Shown here: one piece after another, positions 10,727-23,000 of the stretch | How the letters are laid out: the number at the start of each line of letters is the position of its first letter | Position numbering within the stretch: the first letter of the stretch is position 1 | Origin: Microplitis mediator | Lineage: Eukaryota > Arthropoda > Insecta > Hymenoptera > Braconidae | Assembly: GCF_029852145.1 (NCBI RefSeq) | Contig: NC_079978.1 | Location: 1,612,001 to 1,676,000 of the forward strand | Reading direction: 5' to 3' | DNA length: 64,000 nucleotides | The notes under the pieces: model-generated | What the model saw: the letters and a program-made list of their open reading frames with translations, nothing else | Databases searched by the model: none | What the model was told of the DNA's origin: nothing | Position numbers and translations under genes: made by a program

Positions 10727-11064
10727 TATAAATGACGTCATACTCTCATTCGTGTGTAAGAGAAGGTAGCGTGCGTATCGCGTGTTTTTGAGTCTTTGTG
10801 TCTTTCAATTTTGTGTACGTTATTTTTATATTTTTTTTACTCCACCAACTGAACGCGTGAATTAAAAACTCTAGTTACAGTCGACTTTTTCCGTATCCTG
10901 ACGCGTGTTAAATTAATCCTAAGTTTCATGTAATTTTAGGAGTGTAGTGTCTACTGTTTACTTGACTGAAGTTTTAAAAAATAAATAAATTTTATTTGGC
11001 GTTTTTACGTGTGTTCTATACGGGCGTGCTCAGGTAATCACCGGCGGCCATCATTGTTGTCAAC
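10727..11064 (+). promoter_or_regulatory. Atpalpha: Upstream promoter/5'UTR of Atpalpha (first exon 1a)
   Basis: TATAAAT at 10727-10733 overlaps a perfect CRE/ATF palindrome, TGACGTCA, at 10733-10740. TCATTC, an initiator-like match, is at 10746-10751. The TATA-to-initiator spacing is short, about 21 bp, so the exact start is uncertain. The following 300 bp would be 5'UTR leading to the ATG at 11065. Confidence 0.45.
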
Positions 11065-11094
11065 ATGGCGGGCAAAGGAGGTCTCGCCAGCGAG
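11065..11094 (+). CDS. Atpalpha: Atpalpha alternative first coding exon 1a (MAGKGGLASE)
   Basis: ATG at 11065 opens ten codons ending at GAG, followed by the strong donor GTAAGT at 11095. The phase is 0, so it joins the HGRTDSY exon at 27701 directly. It resembles the position, though not the sequence, of the alternative N-termini of fly Atpalpha. The N-terminus is cytoplasmic and precedes the Lys-rich segment encoded by the exon at 29214. Confidence 0.82.
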
Positions 11095-14000
11095 GTAAGT
11101 TTGAATGATTACTTAAATTGTTATCATTTTATTACTCATCTGGATTATTTTTCATCATTCGACGAGGACGAAGGGCTGGATGTTGATCTGTCATGACAAA
11201 AAGTCACCAAGACGACAACAAAATTTTGAATATAATGGAGCTGGAAATTAAATTGTTGCAACTCTGGAATTTACTACATCCTGCGGATTGTAACTTTTGG
11301 CCCAGACTATTTATTTATTGATAATTATGGGAATTATATAAAATACCTAGTATGAGTAGATAATTATGTATTGTTGGTATTAAAATACCTGGAGGATGAA
11401 TGGCATTAAAGAATTTAATTTAAGTTTGTGACAATCGTAACCACGCCCTAAAACTTAAATATTCTTTAAATATTTTATAAACTTTTCGATACTGGTATAT
11501 TTATTGTTATTGAGATATTATTATATAATTTTGACGTCAATAAACAAGTGAGCAAAAGGAGTAAATAAATATAGGTCAAATGAAAAACAAAGATGATAGA
11601 GGAGGAAGTAGTAGTTTGACTTGTTTGATCGATCTAACGATACACTCGTCGGTTTATTTTCATCTGAAAGATCGATTTCTCGTACTAGTACTAATACTTG
11701 GATTAAGTATGCAGACAAAACTTGTTCTTCAAGGTCTTTGAGATGTAATGACATGAAAAATTAATTTTTGTTGCGTGTTAAATCTATTCATATAAAGAGA
11801 CGGGTATTTCAGAAATCTTTTGTGTATTCAAAAATATATGAATATTTATTTTGGGCAGTTAACAGACAGCGGCTATATGAGGCTTTTAAAAATCATTACT
11901 AAGCTGAAAAATTTAAATGATGATAAAAAAAAAAATAAATAATAAAAGGGGAAATATTTATGAAGACTTGCGAAATACTAATATATATAATTTATTATTT
12001 CTGTGAGAATAATGTCAGAGTAAGTGACAGGCCACGTGGATTTATTGCCACATGGAAATGTGCCTGTGATATTTTTATTAACTTTGAATGATAACTGATA
12101 AGTTGGGACTTTGACATCTTCGCGTGATGAAAATTTTGTAATTATTTAAGTAATTAACTAACGAGTTTAATTTAATTGGGATTAAAAATTACAGGGCAGT
12201 AATTGGAGCGGATTGAATCACTTTTTTCGTCATGCAATTACGTGATTGTACATTTTTTTTTCTTCCGTTGAGTCATTGAATCCGTCGACGAGTTTCCGAG
12301 TAATAAATATGAGAAAGGGCCTGATGACTCTAACTACGGGCCTGATGACATGTGCTGTGACATTAACACGAAAGATGGCGACTCTGATGTCAAAATACAT
12401 TTAAAAAATTAGCTGTCAAAGTTTTATTTTTGATACATTTGTATTGGAGTACGAGACGGTACAAAAGTATGTACGCACTATTGTGATAGTGATATTAAAA
12501 TAATGTAACTGTACTTGCACTGATGCTACGTAATCCGTCATGTACTTCTCTCGGTACGTCTCACCTTCGACGTTAATTTGAACGATACAGTTCGCGCTTA
12601 TTATCACTAAATTAGCCATTATGTCGTTATTTTAACGAGTCAATGTGTGTCAGGGGGCCGACATTACTACTTGGTCTGCATATATCTCAAAAATTTTATT
12701 CGTCTATACATATATATATTTATATAGTTATTTTTCTATTTAAATCCTCATCAGACAATTGTCAGCTTTAACCAGAGAATTTATAAATTTTCTTATACTT
12801 CTTTTTAAAATTATCATCAGTTTACTGTCCAAAGTATGTTTATGCCACTAGATTAAATGTAATTATTGTTTTTAGTAGACTTTATTGGAAGACTGTTGTA
12901 TTTAATGGTAAACTTCCTTGAGAAATAAACGAAACAAATGGAGATGGACAAATGAAGAATCATCCCACGCGCACAAGGGGAAATGAAGAACAAGACGTTG
13001 TTGGGAAAGAAACTGCCCTAGAACTAATCGTTAAAAATCTTACCAATTTGTATTGAGATCTTACGTGGGTGTAGGATGTGATAAACTTTTTTTTTTAAAT
13101 TTATCTCGCTCATTTATTTTTGTCAATAATTATAACTGGTCTATGGACTCAAAACTGGCGGAATTAAATTTGAAAATTAGCTGTCAGAGAAATAGAAGAC
13201 AAATCTTTGAGGTGATTGTTTTTTTTACTTCTGCGGGTGTAAGATTTACTTGCAGGAAGCCACACAATCTCTCTTTATTTCATGGAGAAACCACAATCGA
13301 TTGAAATGATACCATTAAAGCTTGGGTACAAGCATACCCAAGAGACTGGTCTCTCATATTTCAGTCTTCTCTGTATACTGTATCCTATCCATGCATCTCG
13401 AGCTCAGTGTGACATAAAAGCTGATTTTTTTGTTTCATTCTATAGACTTGTAATAATAAAAGTCAAGTTAAACATGTCAATATCATGAGATAAGAGTTAT
13501 CAATGTCCTTATACGATAAAAGTTTAAACAAAAGTTATTTTTTTTAGTCAAGGTCATTGCTCGTCTTTATTTAAACGTAAGCTGTTTTTTTATTTCTTAT
13601 CAAGATTCAAAAAATTTAAATTACTGGAAATGGTTATTTGTGGAAACTGATACCGTCAAAGTAGATCCCATTTGCGAAATCCGGGTTAAGGAACCATCTG
13701 GCGCCGAAATAAATCGATTCAACACGATAAACCCACTCTTGAAACGCTACATAGCTTTATAAAGACTGATGAAAATATTAGACATTCTAAAATAAATGTT
13801 TGCTTGACTTTTATTTTTTTTTGCACGGAATACAATCGCAGTTTTTTCGAAAACTTTTTAGTAATAAATTTTACTCCAAAATTTACTGTAGAGGTTTGAA
13901 ATATTATTTGCAAAATAAAAAAAAAGTACGATAACAATTACAGAGACATTGTAAATATTATTTTAAAATTTTATTTACTCGAGGTTATAATAAGATACTT

Positions 14001-17000
14001 GAATAATTCTTGAGAGAGTTAACGAGTAAAGGCTCTGAGAGTAAATACTAACGTGATTAAACCACTTATTTCATAAAATCTGCTTAAAATAAACAAAACA
14101 ATTTTAATCTTCTAAATTGTTCAAGCGTTTAAGTGTACTTTTATTTTATTTTTAAAGTATCAAACAAAAGAACCCATAGAAAATTGTCCATCACAATATT
14201 ATTTGTCACTCGGGTCTTAATGTCATTAAAATATATTAAGAGCGTACTATTGATTGAATTGATTTTATTAATTGAGGAAATAATTGTGAGATAAAAATCT
14301 TGGATGAAATACGTCTTGTGTAAATGACGGGTTGATTAGTTGTAAAAGATGGAGCAGGACAATCAATTCCATAAATTTATGGTAGTGAGCCTGCTGGCTC
14401 TGTGGATAAGAGCCGAGGAAAGGGTTGAGAATCTTCAGTAATCGAAAGGGCATAAAAATAGTGGGAGGAAAAGCTTCCTCGGTAGGGTTTACTATAGGGG
14501 AAAACCGTCGCCAAGGATAGGGAGGGGATAAAGCCCCGCAGTGCGGCGCGATCGATAGAACCCCTTCTTTTCTCTCTCTCTCAACCGCGAATCTTTTCGC
14601 GACTGCCGCGCTACTGCGGGCAAATTGCTAAACTTTCCGCGATTCGCGCGACTCCGGGGCTTTTATATTTTTTTTGTATTTTTCATACTTGTATTGTATA
14701 ACTTGTAATGCATGACAGCTTTTGTCCGAAGAAATTTCTTTATCGTCTTCAATAAATTCACTGCCTGGTATCTATTTAATTCGCGGCACACTCATAAAGT
14801 GTCAACTACTTTATTGCAGCGTTAATTAATAAAAAAAAAAATTAAAGTTATGATGAGCGTAGTTGGGATGCTGAGATCATGTCGTGAATTACATTTATAT
14901 TTTTTAGCGTACCACTAAAAATAATGAAAGGGTTATAATGTAATAAAGAGAGAAGTGATAGGATTTTATGGATGGAGATTGGACCACCAGTGGAGAGTAA
15001 CGTCGAGAGGCTATTCGATAAACGAAGTAAAGTGGGGAAAGAGAGAAAAAACATTGCAAGAGATAGAGAATTTTCTGATCGATTCAAACACTGCAATTTT
15101 ATGTGATTGATTTCATTTCATTTTTCTGTTATACGTTTGTTTCTGTCGACCGACAATAAAAAAATGTAAATTGGAATGAAACAACCAAGATATTGAAATT
15201 TTCCTGTACTTTATTGATGTCAATTAAAAAGTATGAATTTGTTAACACTATAAATAGTAATGTCGAGTTATTCGGGTAGTTTTCACCTGTCTAGTGTAAG
15301 ATAAAGAAGATAAGGCTCACTCGCGTGACTATCGAAGTCTTTGCGTGACCTTGCACTTCTGTGATTAACTTTGCAGCAAAAAAGTCAAGATATCATACAC
15401 TGTAATTTATGTTTCAGTTTGGGGTATAGAGAAAATTTCAATCCCAGTTTACAGCTAAAAATATTTTGTGCAACGACTTTTATTAAATCTCAGATAAATC
15501 ATTTTTGTAACCGAGTTAACGTTGATAAATACAGTCTGACCTAATCTCGTGTGTACAAGCGCCAGTTTTCATTGAATTTAGTATCGTATAACATACTATC
15601 AACTTTACAACTGGATAACTCGCCTTTACTTTAGTAGTATAGGTCTATTGCTACGTTTAAATGCTTATGTACTTGCATACTATTCATAAATAGGTTTCAT
15701 ATGTCGAGTCTTGTATTGCTATTGTGTGGTGACACGGAAACGCGATACTTGATTTTCAAAAAAAATATACATCATGCATATATATTTATATTTATATAAA
15801 TTTTCTTATATAAAATATCAAAAATTCACCGCGAAATATCCCGGGTCAAAAATAAAACTTGATTCAGGCTCGCTTCATCTTATTTTCTTTTGAAGTTATC
15901 GATTTGCCGACGATTTTTTTAAAAGATCTCGACTTTTTCGACTTAAATTTAATTTTTTTCAACTTTTTGAACTTTTTTCATCTTAGTTTCAACTTATTCG
16001 TCTTTACTGAGCACGATAGTCATTCACATTACTTTTGACTCGCTAAACCAAGTCGAAAAAAAGTCATTTATTCGCCTTACTTTCGCCTTAATATATAAAA
16101 ATTATTTCACCTCAATTTTAACTTTTTCGCCTTATAATTCAAGTCTAATAAGTCTAAACCAAGTCAATTTCGACTTGATTTAGACTTTTTCGTCTTAAAT
16201 CGTGACTAAGTAGCCAGTTAAGTCTAAACCAAGGCGAAAACTTAATATATTTCATACCTCCGTAAAAAAAGTCTTGTGAAAAACGGCTCCAAATTTCGAC
16301 TTGGTAAACCAAGTCTAAATCAAGTTTTAAATTTTTGACCCGGGATAACTTTGGGATGTAGCAGGGCCTGAAAAGTGTTTATTGTGTGACACACTTATTA
16401 ATTTTTTTTTTTTTAATCCAACTCGCGATTTAAGAGGAAAGAAGTTACGTTTCCGTATGACTCATACCCAAAGTACTTCTCAGTCGTTACGGCATTGTCG
16501 AGATCACGTCGTGTCGGATAGGAGTTGCGGAGAGCCGTGTGCTTACATAGATTGACCGTAATGTGTCTCTTCCTCCGACGCACATACGGTCCAGTCACGG
16601 TCACCACGCGTTCGCATTCTCGAAACACACATGAGTATATAACTCATATATCGTTGTTGTATGTAAATTAGTCTAAGTCGTCTAGTAATTTTTCTATAGA
16701 CATAATTCATTTTGCACTTATTCTTCCAATACACAATAAATATTAAATAATAATAATAATAATAAATGAAAAAAATTTATGTCAAGATCTATTATCCCCA
16801 ATTATTTGTCTCGTTTTTTTACTGATTATTATTTTCAATAGAGTAAAAAAAAGATAAATGACGAGATGGAAAATTTCTATTATGTTGGAAATAAAAGGTA
16901 GGAATTGGGCTTTTGTGAATCCAGTTAAATCCAGAGCAAGAACACATAACTATAACAAGACGTGTTAGGGTCGGGGCTTACGACAAGTAGAAATGGACCA

Positions 17001-20000
17001 GCAGAATCCAGCAAACTCCAGACGTTTCTTGTTACAACCGACCGCTCTGTTTTTTAAGAATCATCGATTTCTCACTACACTACACTACATTACGCTAGAC
17101 TACTCTACATTACACTACGCCTTGTTCTTTATACCAGATAAAAAAAAATATAAATCCAAGAAGGAAACGAAAATTTACTGCCTTGTGTTATCACACATGA
17201 CAAGTATAATCATACATATACATATATATTTGTACATCTTTTGAGCCTTAAAGATACAACGGGATTGACATACCGAGACTGCGGGGCGCCGGTGTTTTTC
17301 CGGATCAATCTGGTACTTAAGTCATGAATGAACGCACGAAACCGGATGGAACTAGTGAGATGAGGGTGTGTGAATTATACTCTACTGTCTATGTGAGGTC
17401 TTAGCAATATATCTTTATGAATACACACATGTATTCTCTTATCATTGTTATTTCATTCATGGCCGACCGAGTTTACCCAATGCGTTCATATCATAATAAC
17501 TATTTTTAATTTCACTTTTATCTTTAATAAAGCCCGGGGTAATTTGTATTTAAATTATTTACGTACATTTGCTTCGAATTATTCTACAATTAAAATTTTT
17601 ATTTCATTTGCTTTAACTTTGTTGCTCCGCAATCGGGAAAATCAAAGGCTGGGGGCTGAAAAATCACCGCCAGCTACGTCATCGTGTAACTATATTATTT
17701 ACCACTTTACGTATATCAATGAAAATATATATACATATATATTTTTATTTCTTCCACTCTAAATAAAAGTTAACGCGTATCTAAAATAACTTTCCGCGTT
17801 ATTATCTTACAGCCCATCAATCTGCTACGGTGATTATTACGTGTCTTGGCACTTTGACAATTTTTTTTTTCTACTTTTAAAACCCATGATGAAAAATATA
17901 CTTGACAATGCCCTCAAAATAAATTATTATTCATTATTATCATCAACGCTCTTTATCCAATTAAAATTTGGTTGCATCCAGTTTATTATCACAACATATT
18001 TTTATTGTTGCGTACATAAATTATTGTTGTGGTGGAAAAATTTAATGGAAAATTTTGATTTGATTAATAAAAAAAAAAAAAAATTAATATCAGCATACGA
18101 GAAATTTTAAATATTAAAGTTTGTGATGTAAGAAAAAATTTAAATGCATCAGCTTGAATTAGAATCGTGTGTACATAAAAAAAATATTTTTGGTTAAATT
18201 TATCACCTCTGATAATTTTAATAGTAATAAAAATAAAAAAGATAACACAGTGTCCTACATCTTACTTTAAATCTACGGTATATCCATTATAAATCTCTCT
18301 CTCTATACATATATATATATATATATATATATTAATATCAGTCTTTAAACAAGAAATAATCTTTCGGGTAATAAAAATTTTTCGAAAAATTTTGAACGCC
18401 CATTAAAATAATAATTTATATTAATAAAATGAGATAAAAAAAAATTAAAGCAAATTAATGACAAGTGGAAGAAGAAATTTATAAATGTATATATCTGTAT
18501 AAATATAATTTAAGTGGAAGTAAAAATGACATTGAAAATCAAGACCTTCCAACTGCACTTTATTTAATAGTCATAAACGTCAAGTAGATTCGCGTGGACG
18601 AATCTCTATGCAGGCTCGCATTTTATAAATCTACGTACATACGTACGTACGTTTAGTATATTTGCGATGCACGTGCATATACGTGTAGGTCGATGGCGAG
18701 GGATAAACATCAGGGAATATAGGAGAACACTATACTCTATAGTACAATATATAGAGATATATTGTCGGGTATACTGCTGGAGGGCTTGTAAAATGATGCG
18801 CCGTACAATGCTACGTTACATAGATAAAACGCTATTATATATTTGTTACTATATACTGTCAATATATACATATATATGTATATATTATTAGTACAAGTAT
18901 AGAAGTAGTGTAAAAGAGCTTGGGCGAGTTCGAATGTTGCGCGCGGTGGAGATTGGCGCAAGGCCGTCATACCGGCATCATTGCGTAATACTTTAAGTAT
19001 ATATATATATTTTAATATATATATGCAAGCTCATCGTACAATCAAATTGATCTTATTTTTGCTTTTGCTCTTATACTTAAACTTGAATTTCTTCTCCAGC
19101 TACAGACCACCGGCATGATAACGGCGACCACGATCATTCATTATTATCTCTAACTAATGAGACGCTGATATTTAATCTTTATTAATATATATATATATAT
19201 AAAGTCTAGGGAACTTTAATTTGACGTCAATTTCATTTGAATTATCGTACATTTTTAAAAAAAATAATTAGAAATGTTATCAGTAGATTTAGTGATAATT
19301 TTTTGATATTTAAAGGAATATAAATGTATATGGACTTGAAGGTATATTAAAATGTATGTTGGTATAAAAGTGAGATGTGAAAAATAAATTAATGTCTTAA
19401 ATTTTTTTCAAGGCGATAGGTATATAAGTCTAGAGTGCTAACGATAGATAAATTTCCTGCGAATTGGTTCACATTAACGTTTATTAATGATCTTTGGGGA
19501 TGAAAGAGATACGAGGAAAAAAAAAATTCCACCTCTTTTATTTTTATTTTATTTTTTACGAGATACCCGCAATTTAGATAAAATAAAAAGAAAAGTCAAA
19601 GCTCATCATTTAAATTAAATTAATTTATCAGAAACTTTCCTTGTAAAATTATAATAATTAAATTAGATAACTTTTAAATTATATTCAATTAAATAATTTA
19701 TGTTTGTTATTTGACTCTCAATAAAACCCTATCTCTTTAAAAAACAATCTACAGACTTTATTCTAGACAGTATTTATATAATACTTCCGGTGTTTTCTTT
19801 TCCCATGGAGAACAAAAAAATAAAAAATGCCTTCACAAAAAGGTTTATCACTCAAAGATTAGATAAATGTCGTCGAAAAAACCCTAAGGGTTCTAAATGA
19901 TTATATCTGACCGACATTTAACTCCTTTGTTTCCCCCATTTCCCATTCTTTATACTTATTCCAGCCTTTTTATTTCCATCAATTGGAATCAAGTGTATAA

Positions 20001-23000
20001 AAGCATTCTTTTGTTGTCAATCAATACTGCATTGTTGTGCTGAAAATACTTTAAAAGCTCAAAATAAATAATTTCTCACATTTTTTATCGTCCAAGTCCA
20101 TTTTTTTCCGGCTGTCAGAAAAATAAATACTTTTTTTTCGAATTTGTTTAAAATTAAAGTGCGATTCGATTGTCGGGGGAGACAGATAAGCCAAATTGTC
20201 AGTAGCTCAGTAGTACAGATGGGGTCTCAATGCAGTAGCTCTCAATCATCAGATATAAAGTAGTGTCTCTTTGGTGAAACTGGGCTCCTGCTCCTATCGG
20301 GACAGTACGAAAAGAGCTTGCGCGACATCAGCGCCACGTCTGAGCGTCATACGGAAGAAATAATAGGGGAAGAAATGACGATGCTTCCCCTCTTGTAAAC
20401 TTATTTTTCCATGCACGATTCCGAGCTTTACTTCTCTACACACTATTATAGTTATAGCTGGTAGTCGTACAGTTTTATGTAATATTACCATATATATATG
20501 TACGGAGCTTGCGCAAAGTACGCGGCTACAAGGAACTTTGGCTCCCTGTCAACCGGCTGAAAATCGGTACGGGGGTGCGGTGTGGCCGCGTAGTAAAGGA
20601 ACAGTAGCGCGCGCATCTGTAAATGCTGACGGTCGGTACGGGTAAAACCGTGATTATGAAGAGTGGGGGAATAAGTTGAGACGGGTCGATGATGCCGGTA
20701 CGGTTCGATGAGGCCGTTGCGTTAAACCGTCAGTCAGTCTCTGGTCCACCCGAAGCCGCGACGTTAAACGCTTCTATTCACATCGAAACTATCGCCGCAC
20801 GCCGCAGCCATGGGTGACAAGGTTTGTGACGACTGAACGTTTGGTTACTGAGAGAGAGAAAGAGCGTTGATAAAAAAAAAAAAAATTTTACTTAAAGATA
20901 TATATAAATAACCACCGAGAGTTTTTTACACGAATCACGGAAAGATAATCATTTTTTTACACACCCGTAATCTTGGATAAGTTTTATATAAAATCTTTTT
21001 TTTTTTTATTGCCATTATTTATGACGTTTTTTTTTAGCGTGAGAGTGAAGATAAGAGTGCTTTAGAATAGGATATATTGAAATTTGAGTTTGAGTATTTA
21101 TAAAAAATTATCACGGCGATAATTAAGCGACCGTAGTTCTCTCTCTTCATCTCCGTTGGGTTGTTATCAGTGAAGGTGTTTAAATTTAAACCGTAAAGAT
21201 AAAAAGCATAAGTATTAATTATTCTATATAAGGAAATGGTAAAGAGACGAAGAGAAAGAACAGGTCAGCAAGAAATAAGGAAGGGTGGGTTGGCGGGGCT
21301 GGTGGAAGCTCGTCGAGGGTAAGAGGGAGTGGACGGTGTCTGTGGAACCGCCGCTAAAGAGGAGCTTCGATCGAGGGTTTAAGCGAGAGGGTGGGAGCAA
21401 GAGAGAAAAACGCGAAACGAGTATAAAAAGCTCTCCCTGTATGAGGAGAGCTTCTCACTAATTATTTATATTTTTTTTTTATATATATCTCATACTTGCT
21501 CGTACTCTTTCGCATTAGTTTTAACCGAACCCCGGAGAAAATTTATATCGAATAACCTTAGAGTGTTTCACAGTGATCTACGTACAATAACGCCAGTGCT
21601 CGATACGTACGACAACTTCCGGTTGTCTGTGCAAGAAGAGAGCTAACGAGATAGCGAGATTTTATGAGCGAGAGAGTAAGAGTGTCAAGAAAACGGGCGT
21701 GAGTGACATAACTAGAAACAAAAAATTATATATATATATTGATATTATTATTATTGTAATTAGTAATAATTAATTAACAATTAGTACTGAAAGAAAATAT
21801 ATAAATTTAAAAAAGTTGGGTGCTACACACGGTCGACCAAACGACGAGTAGCTTCACTTAAAAAATAATCTAGTTAGATTTAACAAAAGAAGAAGACCGT
21901 TCGTTACTCTACTTCTTGACAGTTGTTGACTCGTCGTTAATTACACAATGGTAATCAAAAATTTACTGAGGAAATTATATTTATTGTAATGAATTATAGT
22001 TTATAAAAATGCTAGCTTTTACTTTAGTCCATAATTTGAATTTAATCGAGCGCTTTGTAGTTCTTTGCACGCGTTTATTTTTAAAACTGATATTGTTAAT
22101 TGAAAATTAATGGAAATGGAGCTTGATTTAGTTTAGCTGAAAGATAGTTTATAGAAATGGAAAATGAGCTAACGGAAAGTTATATAATTGTTTTTGTAAA
22201 ACAATTTATAAATTTGCGTGGTAATAAGTGTAACGTAATTACTGCAGTGCGGCAAAAAGTGCCGTGGGATGATGCTCTGTTACGTCATTTTCCAGTAGAT
22301 CAATTTATAGATTGAGATTTAAATTTAATATTAGATATTTTTACATTGATTTAACTATTTTTGGTACTGGTAGTAATTTTATTTTACAAGTAGGTCAGTT
22401 GGTAGAAAAATTCTGTTGATTAATCGATTATTTTTAAGCTCGAGAAATTGCACAGAGTCCTGTGTACCAGACATCCTGATATATCTAGCACATATATGTA
22501 GATATATATATATATATGTAGACATTTAATCATGGCCTTTATTCGTTGGTCAGCTGGTATCGAAGTTTTCTCCTAGGTCTGGACGGAAATGAGCAAGTTT
22601 CTGCGCAAGACGAGTGCAACCTCGTGCAGAAAATATCAGGGATCGTTCCTCTGAATTCGCGATAATTTTTTGAATTCAATATTATTATTAATATTTGTTC
22701 AAAATATTTGAATCCACTGTTAATAGCAGAGCTGAGGTTGAAAACGGTTCGAATCTCTTGATGCCAGCAATAATGACAAGTGTCATTTATTGATCTTAAG
22801 TGAAAAAATGTCTTCTTTTTGTTAATCTCAATCTGATGAATTTAGTCGCGAGATTGTTGAGGAAGAAGAGAGAGAGAAAATCTCCATGCATATACGAGTA
22901 GTCTCATCAATCGCTATATTCCGGCTAGCCATGCGTTCCGTGACGTTACATCAAGGCCGGACACGTCAATTGATAAGGTCGTTCCTTTTAAAGTCCCTTG

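Larger units (their letters stand above)
11095..20700. other. Long first intron of Atpalpha
   Basis: No nested gene can be supported. Contents are the two elements listed separately (14530-14664 and 15840-16344), AT microsatellites (for example 18310-18332) and unstructured AT-rich DNA. Confidence 0.5.

Noticed and set aside
22726..22755. tRNA-like A and B boxes (TAGCAGAGCTGA and GGTTCGAATC)
   Set aside because: The two boxes are only about 10 nt apart, too close for a tRNA, and no acceptor stem pairs around them.
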